From NCBI GenBank assembly GCA_052436255.1, contig JBQVNP010000009.1:16831-80830 (forward strand): a stretch of DNA of 64,000 nucleotides. The letters run 5' to 3'. The DNA is from Pelomonas sp052436255 (GTDB taxonomy: Bacteria > Pseudomonadota > Gammaproteobacteria > Burkholderiales > Burkholderiaceae_C). The first letter of the stretch is position 1. The number at the start of each line of letters is the position of its first letter. The translations under genes were made by a program, and so were the position numbers. Below the pieces are notes generated by a model. That model had not been told where the DNA came from. It searched no databases and saw nothing but the letters and a program-made list of their open reading frames with translations. Positions 40,010 through 50,629 of the stretch are shown here, in pieces.

Positions 40010-41862
40010 ACAACGCCATCTCCCTTCGCCAGGCCGGCGCTTCCGACTGGCCCGCCATCGAAGCCCTGCTGCTGGCCAACAAGCTGCCGACCGATGGCGC
40101 GCAGGCCCATCTGACCACCTACCTGCTCGCCGTCAGCAACGGCGAGGTCGTCGGCTGCGCCGGCGCCGAGGTCTACGGCACGCTCGCCCTGGTGCGGTCG
40201 GTCGCCGTTGCGCCCGGCCTGCAGAAGCAGGGCATCGGCCGGCTGCTCGTCGAGCGCCTGCTGCACGAGGCCCGCTCGCGCGACATCGCGGCGCTGTATC
40301 TCCTGACCGTCACCGCACCCGAATACTTCGCGCAGTACGGCTTCAAGCGCATGAAGATCGAGGCCGTGCCGGCGGCGCTGAAGGCCTCGGCCGAGTTCCA
40401 GGGGGCCTGCCCGGCCTGCGCCGCGTTGATGGCGCTGACGCTGCGTGAGGCGCCCGTCGTGGATGCCGCGCTGCCGGTGGCAGTGCTTGGCGCGGGCCCG
40501 GTGGGGCTGGCTGCCGTCGCCCAGCTTGTCGAGCGAGGCCTGCCCTTCATCGCCCTAGAGGCCGGCAAACAGGTCGGCGCCAACCTGCGCGACTACGGCC
40601 ACGTCCAGCTCTTCTCACCCTGGCAGTACGACGTGGACCACGCCATGGCCCGCCTGCTGGCGCCCACCGGCTGGACCATGCCGCCGGCAGCCGAACTGCC
40701 GCGTGCCGGCGAAGTCGTCGAGCGCGTGCTGCAGCCGTTCGCCGCACTGGCCCAGGTCGCGCCCTTCATCAAGCTGGGCGCCCGCGTGTTGGCGGTGAGC
40801 CGCGAGGGCTTCGACAAGGTGAAGAGCGCCGGCCGCGACAAGGCGGCCTTCCTGGTGCGCTACGAGCAGGACGGCGAGGTCCACGAGCTGCGCGCCCGCG
40901 CCGTCATCGACGCAACCGGCACCTGGAACCAGCCCAACCCGGTGGGCGCCAACGGGCTGCAGGCCATCGGCGAGGCCGACGCGCGCGACCGCATCTTCTA
41001 CGGCATCCCCGACGTGGCCGGCGCGCTGCGCGGCCGCTACGAGGGCAAGCGTACGCTGGTGGTCGGCGCCGGGCACTCGGCCGCAAACGCGCTGCTGGCC
41101 CTGGCTGACCTGGCCAAGCAGTCGAGCACCACGCGCCTTGCCTGGGCCGTGCGATCGCCGGCCCTGCAGCGCGTGTTCGGCGGCGGCGATGCGGATGCGC
41201 TGCCGGCCCGGGGCGCGCTGGGTGCGTCGCTGCGGCGGCTGCGCGATGGCGGCACGCTGGAGTTCTTCAGCGGCCTGCGCGTCACGCGCATCGAGCGCTT
41301 CGGTGGCCAACTGCGCCTCACCGGCCTTGACGCCAAGCAGCAGGCTGTCGTGGTGGATGGCATCGACGAGGTGATCTGCGCCACGGGCCAGCGGCCCGAC
41401 CTCACGCTCACCAGTGAGCTGCGCCTGAAGCTGGACCCCTGGCTGGAATCCAACGAAGCCCTGGGACCGCTGATCGACCCCAACCTGCATAGCTGCGGCA
41501 CTGTGCGTCCGCACGGCCACCGCGAGCTGGCTCATCCGGAGCTGGGCTTCTACACGCTCGGTGTCAAGAGCTACGGCCGCGCGCCGACGTTCCTGATGGC
41601 CACCGGCTTTGAGCAGGCGCGCTCCGTCGTCGCGGCCATCGCGGGCGACCTCGCGGCGGCGGATCGCGTCGAGCTGGAACTGCCGGAGACCGGGGTCTGC
41701 TCGTCGAACCTGACGGTTGAGGGTTCGGCCACGGGCTGCTGTGGGCCGGCGGTTGAATCGGCGCCGGAGGCTATGGTGGCTCCGAAGCGCGGCTGCGGCC
41801 CGAGCAGTTGCGCACCGAAGCCCGCACCCGAAGCTGTGGCGCCGAAGCGCTGCTGCGGTTGA
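40000..41862 (+). CDS. ArsN2-like acetyltransferase fused to FAD-dependent oxidoreductase
   Basis: 620 aa from the ATG at 40000. Residues about 1-140 are a GNAT domain (SVAVAPGLQKQGIGRLLVER; YFAQYGFKRM) of the ArsN2 type found in ars operons. From about 160 a flavoprotein monooxygenase-like domain starts (VAVLGAGPVGLAAVAQLVER, second Rossmann RTLVVGAGHSAANALLAL, then VICATGQRPDL). The last 60 residues form a Cys-rich tail (GCCGPA, RGCGPSSCAP, RCCG), resembling arsenic- or metal-binding tails. The fusion suggests linked chemistry on an arsenical; the substrate is not known. Confidence 0.8.
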   Translation: MLLNNAISLRQAGASDWPAIEALLLANKLPTDGAQAHLTTYLLAVSNGEVVGCAGAEVYGTLALVRSVAVAPGLQKQGIGRLLVERLLHEARSRDIAALYLLTVTAPEYFAQYGFKRMKIEAVPAALKASAEFQGACPACAALMALTLREAPVVDAALPVAVLGAGPVGLAAVAQLVERGLPFIALEAGKQVGANLRDYGHVQLFSPWQYDVDHAMARLLAPTGWTMPPAAELPRAGEVVERVLQPFAALAQVAPFIKLGARVLAVSREGFDKVKSAGRDKAAFLVRYEQDGEVHELRARAVIDATGTWNQPNPVGANGLQAIGEADARDRIFYGIPDVAGALRGRYEGKRTLVVGAGHSAANALLALADLAKQSSTTRLAWAVRSPALQRVFGGGDADALPARGALGASLRRLRDGGTLEFFSGLRVTRIERFGGQLRLTGLDAKQQAVVVDGIDEVICATGQRPDLTLTSELRLKLDPWLESNEALGPLIDPNLHSCGTVRPHGHRELAHPELGFYTLGVKSYGRAPTFLMATGFEQARSVVAAIAGDLAAADRVELELPETGVCSSNLTVEGSATGCCGPAVESAPEAMVAPKRGCGPSSCAPKPAPEAVAPKRCCG

Positions 41863-41864
41863 CG

Positions 41865-43070
41865 ATGCAGACCCATCGCGCGCGCGTCGTCGCCTCGTTA
41901 GGCACGACCCAGACCTTGGCCTGGGCATCGTCCTACTACCTGCCGGCCATGCTCGTGCGGCCGATAGCGAGTGAGTTGGGCGTGTCCCAGCCGACCGTGT
42001 TCGCGGCGTTCTCGGTGGCACTGGTTGTGTCGGCGCTAGTCGGCCCGCATAGCGGCCGACGCATCGACCGATGGGGTGGGCGTCCGGTGCTCATGACGAC
42101 CAGCGCGATCTTCGCGCTGGGGCTTGGGCTGCTGGCAGTTGCGACCGGCCCCGTCAGCCTTTTTGTAGCCTGGGCGGTGCTGGGCGTGGCGATGGGTAGT
42201 GGCCTCTACGAGGCGGCGTTCGCGTCGCTGGTGCGGCTGTACGGGCATGAAGCGCGCGGGGCCATCACGGGCATCACGTTGATCGCAGGTTTCGCCAGCA
42301 CCGTGGGCTGGCCGCTGACGGCGGCGCTGGAGCATGGACTGGGATGGCGCGGCGCATGCTGGACGTGGGCGGCTCTGCACCTGCTGGTCGGCTTGCCGCT
42401 GAATGCGTGGCTGCCTCGCGCGGAGTACACCGCGCCGGCGGCAGGCGAGACGCCGACCGACGTCAAGAGCGAGCCAGCCGAACCGCCGCTCGGCGTGGTC
42501 ATCTCGCTCGCCTGGGTGTTCGCAGTGACATGGTTCATCAGCACGGCGATGGCGGCGCATCTGCCAGGTCTGTTGGCAGGCACCGGCACCGCGCCGGGCG
42601 TCGTCATCGCCATCGGCATGCTGGTGGGCCCGGCACAGGTCGGTGGGCGGTTGCTGGAGTTCGGCTTCCTACGGCGGCTGCACCCGCTGTACTCGGCGCG
42701 GGTGGCGGCGCTGATGCACCCGGTTGGCGCGATGCTGCTGCTTGCGCTCGGCGGGCCGGTGGCCGCCGCCTTCGCCCTGCTGCATGGCGCTGGCAACGGC
42801 ATCCTGACCATCGCCAAGGGCACGCTGCCGCTGGCGCTGTTCGGCCCCACGGGCTACGGGCACAGGCAAGGGATGTTGATGTTGCCGGCCCGGCTCGCGC
42901 AGGCGCTGGCGCCGTGGCTCTTCGGGCTGCTGCTGGCGGTGCTGGGCACGCGCGTGCTGTGGGTGTCGGCCGGCCTGGCGCTGAGTGCGCTGGCGGCGCT
43001 GATGCTCATCCGCGTGCCGTCGCGCATGCAAGACGAAAGCACATCGACAACATTGGAGGAGCCGACATGA
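41865..43070 (+). CDS. MFS transporter in the arsenic operon
   Basis: 401 aa from the ATG at 41865, 2 bp after the fusion gene. Twelve predicted helices; the N-terminal half has WASSYYLPAMLVRPIASELG and the motif-A-like GPHSGRRIDRWGGRPVL. It probably exports an arsenic compound or its acetylated product made by the neighbouring enzymes; the substrate is inferred from context. Its stop overlaps arsN1 by 4 bp. Confidence 0.82.
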   Translation: MQTHRARVVASLGTTQTLAWASSYYLPAMLVRPIASELGVSQPTVFAAFSVALVVSALVGPHSGRRIDRWGGRPVLMTTSAIFALGLGLLAVATGPVSLFVAWAVLGVAMGSGLYEAAFASLVRLYGHEARGAITGITLIAGFASTVGWPLTAALEHGLGWRGACWTWAALHLLVGLPLNAWLPRAEYTAPAAGETPTDVKSEPAEPPLGVVISLAWVFAVTWFISTAMAAHLPGLLAGTGTAPGVVIAIGMLVGPAQVGGRLLEFGFLRRLHPLYSARVAALMHPVGAMLLLALGGPVAAAFALLHGAGNGILTIAKGTLPLALFGPTGYGHRQGMLMLPARLAQALAPWLFGLLLAVLGTRVLWVSAGLALSALAALMLIRVPSRMQDESTSTTLEEPT

Positions 43071-43603
43071 ACATCCGAACTGCCTCGCCTGCCGATGCCG
43101 CAGCCGTGGCTGCGATCTATGACCCGGTCGTTCGCGACACAACGATCTCCTTCGAGACAGAACCGCCGGACGAAGCCGAGATGCGGTCCCGCATCGAGAA
43201 AACGCTCACCAGCCTGCCCTGGCTGGTCGCCGAGGACGCAGCCGGCGCGGTGTGCGGCTACGCCTACGCCAGTAAGCACCGCGAGCGCGCCGCCTACCAG
43301 TGGTCTGTGGATGTGACGATGTACGTGCGTGAAGACATGCGCGGCCGAGGTGTGGGCCGGGCGCTGTACGGCAGACTCTTGGCGGTGCTGGCCGATCTGG
43401 GCTACTGCCAGGCCTTTGCAGGCATCGCGCTACCCAACGCGGGCAGCGTCGGCCTGCACGAAGCAATGGGATTCGAGGCCATCGGCGTGTACCGGGACGT
43501 CGGTTTCAAGCATGGCGCATGGCGCGACGTGGGGTGGTGGCAAAAGCCTCTGCGCGAACCTGGAGCGCCGCAGGAGTTGCGTCAGTTCGCCGCGCTGACT
43601 TGA
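43067..43603 (+). CDS. arsN1: ArsN1-type GNAT acetyltransferase
   Basis: 178 aa from the ATG at 43067 (ATGA overlap with the MFS gene). GNAT fold of the phosphinothricin acetyltransferase type: IYDPVVRDTTISFETEPPDE, the acetyl-CoA site DMRGRGVGRALYGRLLAVL and NAGSVGLHEAMGFEAIGVYR. ArsN1 enzymes acetylate the antibiotic arsinothricin and phosphinothricin, so this may protect against arsenic-containing antibiotics. Confidence 0.87.
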   Translation: MNIRTASPADAAAVAAIYDPVVRDTTISFETEPPDEAEMRSRIEKTLTSLPWLVAEDAAGAVCGYAYASKHRERAAYQWSVDVTMYVREDMRGRGVGRALYGRLLAVLADLGYCQAFAGIALPNAGSVGLHEAMGFEAIGVYRDVGFKHGAWRDVGWWQKPLREPGAPQELRQFAALT

Positions 43604-43674
43604 GCGGGATTCGCTGCGGGTTCTCTGCGATCATCAAGGCCATCGGCAAGGCTGCTGTGCTCTGGTTCGTGCCG

Positions 43675-44118
43675 TCACGCCACGCGGCGGCGCATCTCTG
43701 CGGGGTAGTCCTCGAAGCCCAGCGAGCGGTACAAGGCGCGGCCGTCAGGCGTCGCGCCAAGGTTGAATTCCCGCACCTCAAGTGTCTCGCATTGCCGCAT
43801 GACTGCTTGCAGCAACTCGCGGGCCACACCCTGACCACGCCAGGCTTCAGCGGTGAACACATTGACGATACGGGCCATCTGGCCGCTGAGATTGGCACGA
43901 GTCGGCCCCCAGTCCAGCAGCACCGCGCCGGCACCACCGACGACGACGTCACCTTGCACTGCCAGCCAGCCGACATATCGGCCGGCTTCGATGCGCGGGC
44001 CTAGCCAGGCCGCGTAACCAGGCCGTCGTTCAGCATCTTCCTTGCGGTAGCAGCCATGAGCCGTCACTTGCTCTGTGTCACAGGCGGTCACCGGCCTCAA
44101 GTTCCAAGCTGTCGTCAT
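43675..44118 (-). CDS. GNAT-family acetyltransferase
   Basis: 147 aa. Acetyl-CoA site FTAEAWRGQGVARELLQAVM and C-terminal TPDGRALYRSLGFEDYPAEM. It overlaps the MerR gene by 4 bp and is the last gene of the minus-strand metal operon. Substrate unknown. Confidence 0.85.
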   Translation of the reverse strand: MTTAWNLRPVTACDTEQVTAHGCYRKEDAERRPGYAAWLGPRIEAGRYVGWLAVQGDVVVGGAGAVLLDWGPTRANLSGQMARIVNVFTAEAWRGQGVARELLQAVMRQCETLEVREFNLGATPDGRALYRSLGFEDYPAEMRRRVA

Positions 44119-44588
44119 GGTGCACTAGCGGCGCAACAGGCGGGAGCGTGCAGCAGCGTGGCTTCTCCCATCGGCGTGGCCAAGTCTTCAAGGATGTTGC
44201 AGTCCACTGCCGCACCACCCGCACAGGCCGTGTCACAACTGCCGACGAAGGCTGCCATGGCGCCCTCCAAAGCTTTCAACTCGGCCAGCTTGCTTCGGAG
44301 CTGTCCCAGGTGGCGTGCTGCGACCTCGCGGACTTCGACACAAGGACGCTGCGGTTCGTCCATCAAGCCGACGAGTTCTCGCACCTGCTCAAGGCCGAAG
44401 CCGAAGTCGCGACAGCGACGGATGAAGCCCAGTCGACGCACCGCCGCCTCGTCGTAGACGCGCCTGCCGGCTTCCGTGCGAGGCCCTGGGGGTAGCAGGC
44501 CGATGGTCTCGTAGTAGCGGATGGTGGGAACGGAGCACCCGGTCCGCCGGGCCAACACACCGATGGAGAAGGCGGGTGATGTGGTCAT
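44115..44588 (-). CDS. MerR-family metal-responsive regulator
   Basis: 157 aa from the ATG at 44588. Winged HTH: FSIGVLARRTGCSVPTIRYY and ETIGLLPPGPRTEAGRRVYD; metal ligands likely Cys83 and Cys118 (35 apart, as in MerR), with Cys122/Cys130 (SCDTACAG, VDCNI) and a terminal CC. It is cotranscribed with a MerF-like transporter under a promoter of MerR type (45246-45276), so Hg(II) or another soft metal is the likely signal. Confidence 0.87.
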   Translation of the reverse strand: MTTSPAFSIGVLARRTGCSVPTIRYYETIGLLPPGPRTEAGRRVYDEAAVRRLGFIRRCRDFGFGLEQVRELVGLMDEPQRPCVEVREVAARHLGQLRSKLAELKALEGAMAAFVGSCDTACAGGAAVDCNILEDLATPMGEATLLHAPACCAASAP

Positions 44589-44598
44589 GCCAGCGAGC

Positions 44599-44973
44599 TT
44601 AGCCTTTGACACAGCCGCAAGCGCCCGGTCCTGGGGGTGGCAAGGTGGGTGTTGCAGGGAGGAACTGAGAGAACAGCCACTGTGCATCATCGGCTTGGTC
44701 CGTCGGGCCAATGATGAGAAGTTCCACGGCATCGCGGCTCTCGGCCAAGTGGAATGTCAGGAAGGCACAGCATTCGCGCTCCAGCACGATGATGGCGGCT
44801 AGCTCGGGGGCGGCGTTGGGGGCGTAGAAGAGGCGCAGCGTCGAGCCTTGAAGGCAGTGGGAACGCAGGTGGTTGCGCGTGAGTTGTTGAATGCGGGTCA
44901 GACGCGCAGCCATGTCACCGGGGCGCAGCGTGCAGGCAAGAGGTGCGGCACCATTGAACTCAGCGGCAGGCAT
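44599..44973 (-). CDS. Small Cys-rich protein of metal operon
   Basis: 124 aa from the ATG at 44973 (MPAAEFNGAAPLACTL). Key segment ERECCAFLTFHLAESRDAVE with a vicinal Cys pair, and a terminal GACGCVKG. I recall this conserved pattern from small cytoplasmic proteins next to MerR-regulated transporters, without a proven role; metal handover is plausible. It overlaps the transporter gene upstream by 14 bp. Confidence 0.65.
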   Translation of the reverse strand: MPAAEFNGAAPLACTLRPGDMAARLTRIQQLTRNHLRSHCLQGSTLRLFYAPNAAPELAAIIVLERECCAFLTFHLAESRDAVELLIIGPTDQADDAQWLFSQFLPATPTLPPPGPGACGCVKG

Positions 44974-45214
44974 GGTCGCCTCCCGTCGCACAGGCCGTGG
45001 TGCAGGCGCAAGCCTGACGGCGGGCAACTCGTCTGCGCCGCCAGACCCACAGCACCGAAAGGGCCGGCAAGAGCAGCGCGAGCGGCAGAAGTTCATCGGC
45101 GCAAGCCCATAGCGCAGCAGCAGACGCGGCAATCGCAGCGCCGCCGAGCAGGGGAATCGTGCAACAGGCAGCGCAGGCTGCACCCAGGCCCAAGGCCAGC
45201 TTCCAGGACTTCAT
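44960..45214 (-). CDS. MerF/MerT-like small metal transporter
   Basis: 84 aa from the ATG at 45214. Two membrane helices; the first carries GAACAACCTIPLLGG with a vicinal Cys pair followed by a Pro, as in the Hg(II) uptake proteins MerF/MerT. A second Cys-rich stretch is cytosolic at the end (RRQACACTTACATGG). First gene of the minus-strand operon. No merA or merP is present, so full mercury resistance is not encoded here. Confidence 0.65.
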   Translation of the reverse strand: MKSWKLALGLGAACAACCTIPLLGGAAIAASAAALWACADELLPLALLLPALSVLWVWRRRRVARRQACACTTACATGGDHACR

Positions 45215-45245
45215 GAGGAATCTCCTCGCAGTAGGCGATGCCCGC

Positions 45246-45276
45246 AAGGTAGAACCTCAAGCTACTTGAGGAGCAA
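45246..45276 (-). promoter_or_regulatory. MerR-type promoter for the minus-strand metal operon
   Basis: On the minus strand: TTGCTC (complement of 45271-45276), a 19-bp spacer, then TACCTT (complement of 45246-45251). The spacer holds the palindrome CCTCAAG-CTA-CTTGAGG (45255-45271). The long 19-bp spacer with a central dyad is the hallmark of MerR-family activation. Confidence 0.8.
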
Positions 45277-45312
45277 GCACTTTCGGTGGACCGGCCTCAC
45301 GACAATGGAGCC

Positions 45313-45648
45313 ATGGAAATGCTGAAAACGCTGGGCCTGTTCGCCGCCACGGCGCTGGCCGAAATCGTCGGCTGCTATCTGCCGTATCTGTGGCTGAAAC
45401 AGGGCAAACCGATCTGGCTGCTTGTACCGGCCGCTGCGAGCCTCGCGCTGTTTGCTTGGCTGCTGACACTGCACCCAACGGCTGCCGGCCGCGTGTATGC
45501 CGCCTATGGCGGCGTCTACATCGCCGTGGCGATGTTGTGGCTGTGGGGCGTGGACCGGGTGACGCCAACGACGACGGACTGGCTCGGCATGGGGCTGTGT
45601 TTGTTGGGCATGGCGGTCATCATGTTCGGGCCGCGCCCGCAGGCCTGA
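45313..45648 (+). CDS. YnfA-family small membrane protein
   Basis: 111 aa from the ATG at 45313 with GGAG just upstream. Four predicted helices: AEIVGCYLPYLWLKQGKPIW, LLVPAAASLALFAWLLTLHP, AAYGGVYIAVAMLWLWGVD and a last helix to FGPRPQA. UPF0060/YnfA, related to small multidrug transporters. Stands alone between two metal-regulated units. Confidence 0.88.
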   Translation: MEMLKTLGLFAATALAEIVGCYLPYLWLKQGKPIWLLVPAAASLALFAWLLTLHPTAAGRVYAAYGGVYIAVAMLWLWGVDRVTPTTTDWLGMGLCLLGMAVIMFGPRPQA

Positions 45649-45729
45649 GCTTCGAGTTGGCGGGGACAAGCCGGCGCATAGCGTCGGCCGGCGCGATCAA
45701 GCGACTGCCGGTACGTGCACGCCGCGGCG

Positions 45730-46182
45730 TCAATGCTTGTGCACTGCGCGTAAGTGCTGGCTTGGCGACTCGGCTGGCGGCAGTTCCTGCGAAGCTTCGC
45801 GTAGACCAGAAAGGATGCCGCACTGATCTGTTTTGTGAGCGTCGCTACAACGCTGCCGCAGCCCCCGCAGTTGCGTTTCCAACAGACGCAGTTCTTTGAT
45901 GCGCTTGGATACGTGGCCGATGTGCTCATCGAGCAGCGAGTTGACGTCGCCGCAGTCTTCGCCAGGCGCATCCTTGAACCGCAGAAGAACACGGACCTCG
46001 TCCAGCGACATGTCGAGCCCCCGGCAGTACCGAATGAACTGCAGACGTTCGAGGTGCGGCGCCTCGTACACCCGGAAATTTCCCTGCGTTCGTCCGGGTG
46101 CCGGCAACAACCCCTCACGCTCGTAGTACCGGATGGTCTCGATGGGGGTCGACGAAGCCGCCGATAAGTCGCCAATCTTCAT
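45730..46182 (-). CDS. CadR/PbrR-type MerR regulator
   Basis: 150 aa from the ATG at 46182 (MKIGDLSAASSTP). HTH and PIETIRYYEREGLLPAPGRT; the metal site is Cys77 (GEDCGDV), Cys112 and Cys121 (RCSDAHKTDQC), the three-Cys set of CadR/PbrR, plus a His-containing tail (HLRAVHKH) as in CadR. It is divergent from the P-type ATPase, whose promoter carries the matching dyad. Senses Cd(II), Pb(II) or Zn(II). Confidence 0.9.
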   Translation of the reverse strand: MKIGDLSAASSTPIETIRYYEREGLLPAPGRTQGNFRVYEAPHLERLQFIRYCRGLDMSLDEVRVLLRFKDAPGEDCGDVNSLLDEHIGHVSKRIKELRLLETQLRGLRQRCSDAHKTDQCGILSGLREASQELPPAESPSQHLRAVHKH

Positions 46183-46221
46183 GGGGATGGTCCAAGCCTG
46201 TTCCAACAGAAGTGTAGGGAC

Positions 46222-46252
46222 TTGACTCTGTAGTGGCTACAGGTCTTCTAAT
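46222..46252 (+). promoter_or_regulatory. MerR-type promoter of the cadA/pbrA ATPase gene
   Basis: TTGACT (46222-46227), 19-bp spacer, TCTAAT (46247-46252). The palindrome CTGTAG-TGG-CTACAG (46228-46242) fills the spacer. The CadR/PbrR protein encoded divergently should bind here and untwist the promoter on metal binding. Confidence 0.85.
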
Positions 46253-46269
46253 CCGCTCATATCGCCGGA

Positions 46270-48603
<2,334 letters not shown>

Positions 48604-48616
48604 TCCCAACGGCCAC

Positions 48617-48646
48617 ATGGGCCCGCAACGCGCGGGCCATCTTTTT
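48617..48646 (+). terminator. Rho-independent terminator after the P-type ATPase gene
   Basis: ATGGGCCCGC (48617-48626) pairs with GCGGGCCAT (48632-48640), with one unpaired base, then CTTTTT. It ends 14 bp before the next start, so may act as an attenuator of the following gene. Confidence 0.8.
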
Positions 48647-48660
48647 GCACAAGAACCGAA

Positions 48661-50601
48661 ATGCGTCTCACTAAGTTCGTCCATCGCAGCGCCAAGGTGC
48701 TCGCCGTCGTCGCCGCGTTCCTCTTCTCGGGCGTGTTGCAGGCATCTGAGGCCGATGTGAAGCGCGTCTGGCAAATCCTCGACTACCTAGCCGTCGACTA
48801 CGCCGGTGCCGTCCAGGATGGCAAGGTGCTCTCACAGTCCGAGTACGACGAGATGAAGGAGTTCGCGCTGACCGCGCGAACCAAGATCACCGCGCTGGGA
48901 GCCAAGACCGAGCAGGCCGCGCTGGTTGCCCAGGCGGCCGAACTTGAGGCGGCCATCGCGTCCCGCGCCGACGCGGGCAAAGTCGGCACGCTGTCGAAGG
49001 CGCTGGCCAAACACCTGATCGCCGTGTACCCCGTGCCGCTGGCGCCCTCGACCGTCCCCGACGTCAAACTCGGTGCGAAGGTCTATGCGGAGAACTGCGC
49101 CAGTTGCCATGGCGCCACCGGCAATGGCGACGGTCCCATTGGGAAGTCGTTGGACCCGACGCCCATAGCGTTTACCGACAAGGAACGTGCGAGCCAGCGC
49201 AGCCTCTTTGCGCTCTACCAGGCGGTGTCGCAAGGCATCGCTGGTACAGCGATGCCCGCGTTCAGTCAGCTCTCGGAAGAGGACCGGTGGGCAGTGGCCA
49301 CCTATCTGGGCACCTTCGCTCACGATGGCAGCGAGGTCGAGCAAGGCAAGAAGGTCTGGGCGGAAGGCGAGAAGGCGAAAGCCGCCGTCCCCAATCTCGA
49401 CCGCTTCGTGGGCCTGACGCAGAACGACCTGGCCGAGTCGCTGGGTGCCAAGGACGCGAGCGCGGTCATGGCCTATCTGCACGCAAGTCCAGAGGTGCTG
49501 AACCAGGCGCCCACAGGTGGCTTGACGCTCGCGCGCAAACAGCTTGAGGACAGCCTGACGGCGTACAAGGCCGGCGACCTGAAGAAGGCGCAGGACCTGG
49601 CCTTGTCGTCCTACCTGGACGGTGTCGAGCCTTACGAGCAGGCGCTCGCGGCCAAGGACGGCTCGCTGAAGAACCAGATTGAAGTGGGGATGAGCCTCTA
49701 CCGGTCGCGCATCTCGGACAAGGCCCCAGTTGACCAAGTCGCTGCAGCCGCTGCGGATGTGGAGCGGCTATTCACGCTGGGCGACCAGGTGCTTGCGGAC
49801 TCGCGGGCAGACGCGACGGCCGCCTTCCTGGGCAGCCTCACCATCCTGCTGCGCGAAGGCCTTGAAGCCCTCCTGGTTGTCGTCGCCATGATCGCGTTCC
49901 TGCGCAAGGCGGAGCGCCCGGATGTCCTGGCCTACGTGCACGCGGGGTGGGTGACGGCGCTCCTCGCTGGCGCGGCGACGTGGGGTGTGGCGACCTATCT
50001 CGTCACCATCAGCGGCGCGAACCGGGAAGTGACGGAGGGGCTATCGAGCCTCTTCGCGGCGGCCGTGCTCGTGAGCGTCGGCGTCTGGATGCACCAGAAG
50101 AGCGTCGCCGGCCAGTGGCAGACCTACTTGCGGGAACGCATGTCTGCGGCCCTGAACCGCAAGTCGGCGTTCTTCATGTTCGGCCTGGCCTTCATCGCGG
50201 TGTATCGCGAGGTCTTCGAGACCATCCTGTTCTACGCGGCGCTCTGGGGCCAGGGCAACGACCACGCCATCCTCGCCGGGCTGGCGACGGGCGTCGTTTG
50301 CCTGATGGCCATCACCGTCCTGCTGCTGCGCTTCAGCGCCCGGCTGCCCATCGGCAAGTTCTTTTCTGCCAGTTCCTGGCTGGTTGCCGTGCTCGCCGTC
50401 GTGCTCACCGGCAAGGGCGTGGCTGCGCTGCAGGAGGCGGGCTGGATTGCGCCGAGCGCGCTGACCGCTCCTCGGTTTGAGCTGCTGGGGGTGTACCCAT
50501 CGACCATCGGGCTTGCCGCGCAGGCCGTCGTCCTCGCTGTCGTGCTGGGATTCTTCCTTTGGCATGGCCGCGCGCAACCCCAGCAAGACCAGACACGATG
50601 A
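48661..50601 (+). CDS. FTR1-family permease fused to a cytochrome c domain (PbrT-like)
   Basis: 646 aa. A signal peptide (to about SGVLQASE) is followed by a periplasmic helical domain, a class I cytochrome c (heme site CASCH about 146-150, Met ligand probably in GIAGTAMPAFSQL), a helical linker and a seven-helix FTR1 permease with the two REGLE-type motifs LREGLEALLV (about 398) and YREVFETILF. FTR1 proteins import oxidised iron; the lead-resistance operon of Cupriavidus has a related PbrT next to PbrA, so Pb(II) or iron uptake is plausible here. Confidence 0.87.
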   Translation: MRLTKFVHRSAKVLAVVAAFLFSGVLQASEADVKRVWQILDYLAVDYAGAVQDGKVLSQSEYDEMKEFALTARTKITALGAKTEQAALVAQAAELEAAIASRADAGKVGTLSKALAKHLIAVYPVPLAPSTVPDVKLGAKVYAENCASCHGATGNGDGPIGKSLDPTPIAFTDKERASQRSLFALYQAVSQGIAGTAMPAFSQLSEEDRWAVATYLGTFAHDGSEVEQGKKVWAEGEKAKAAVPNLDRFVGLTQNDLAESLGAKDASAVMAYLHASPEVLNQAPTGGLTLARKQLEDSLTAYKAGDLKKAQDLALSSYLDGVEPYEQALAAKDGSLKNQIEVGMSLYRSRISDKAPVDQVAAAAADVERLFTLGDQVLADSRADATAAFLGSLTILLREGLEALLVVVAMIAFLRKAERPDVLAYVHAGWVTALLAGAATWGVATYLVTISGANREVTEGLSSLFAAAVLVSVGVWMHQKSVAGQWQTYLRERMSAALNRKSAFFMFGLAFIAVYREVFETILFYAALWGQGNDHAILAGLATGVVCLMAITVLLLRFSARLPIGKFFSASSWLVAVLAVVLTGKGVAALQEAGWIAPSALTAPRFELLGVYPSTIGLAAQAVVLAVVLGFFLWHGRAQPQQDQTR

Positions 50602-50629
50602 GCACCCTGGCGACTCACAATGCGCGGCC

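Noticed and set aside
40615..42021. 468-aa antisense frame over the ArsN2-FAD fusion
   Set aside because: Arg/Gly/Ala-rich shadow with no family features.
44599..45183. Long version (194 aa) of the small Cys-rich protein
   Set aside because: The first 70 residues overlap the MerF-like gene in another frame; the ATG at 44973 gives a sensible protein.
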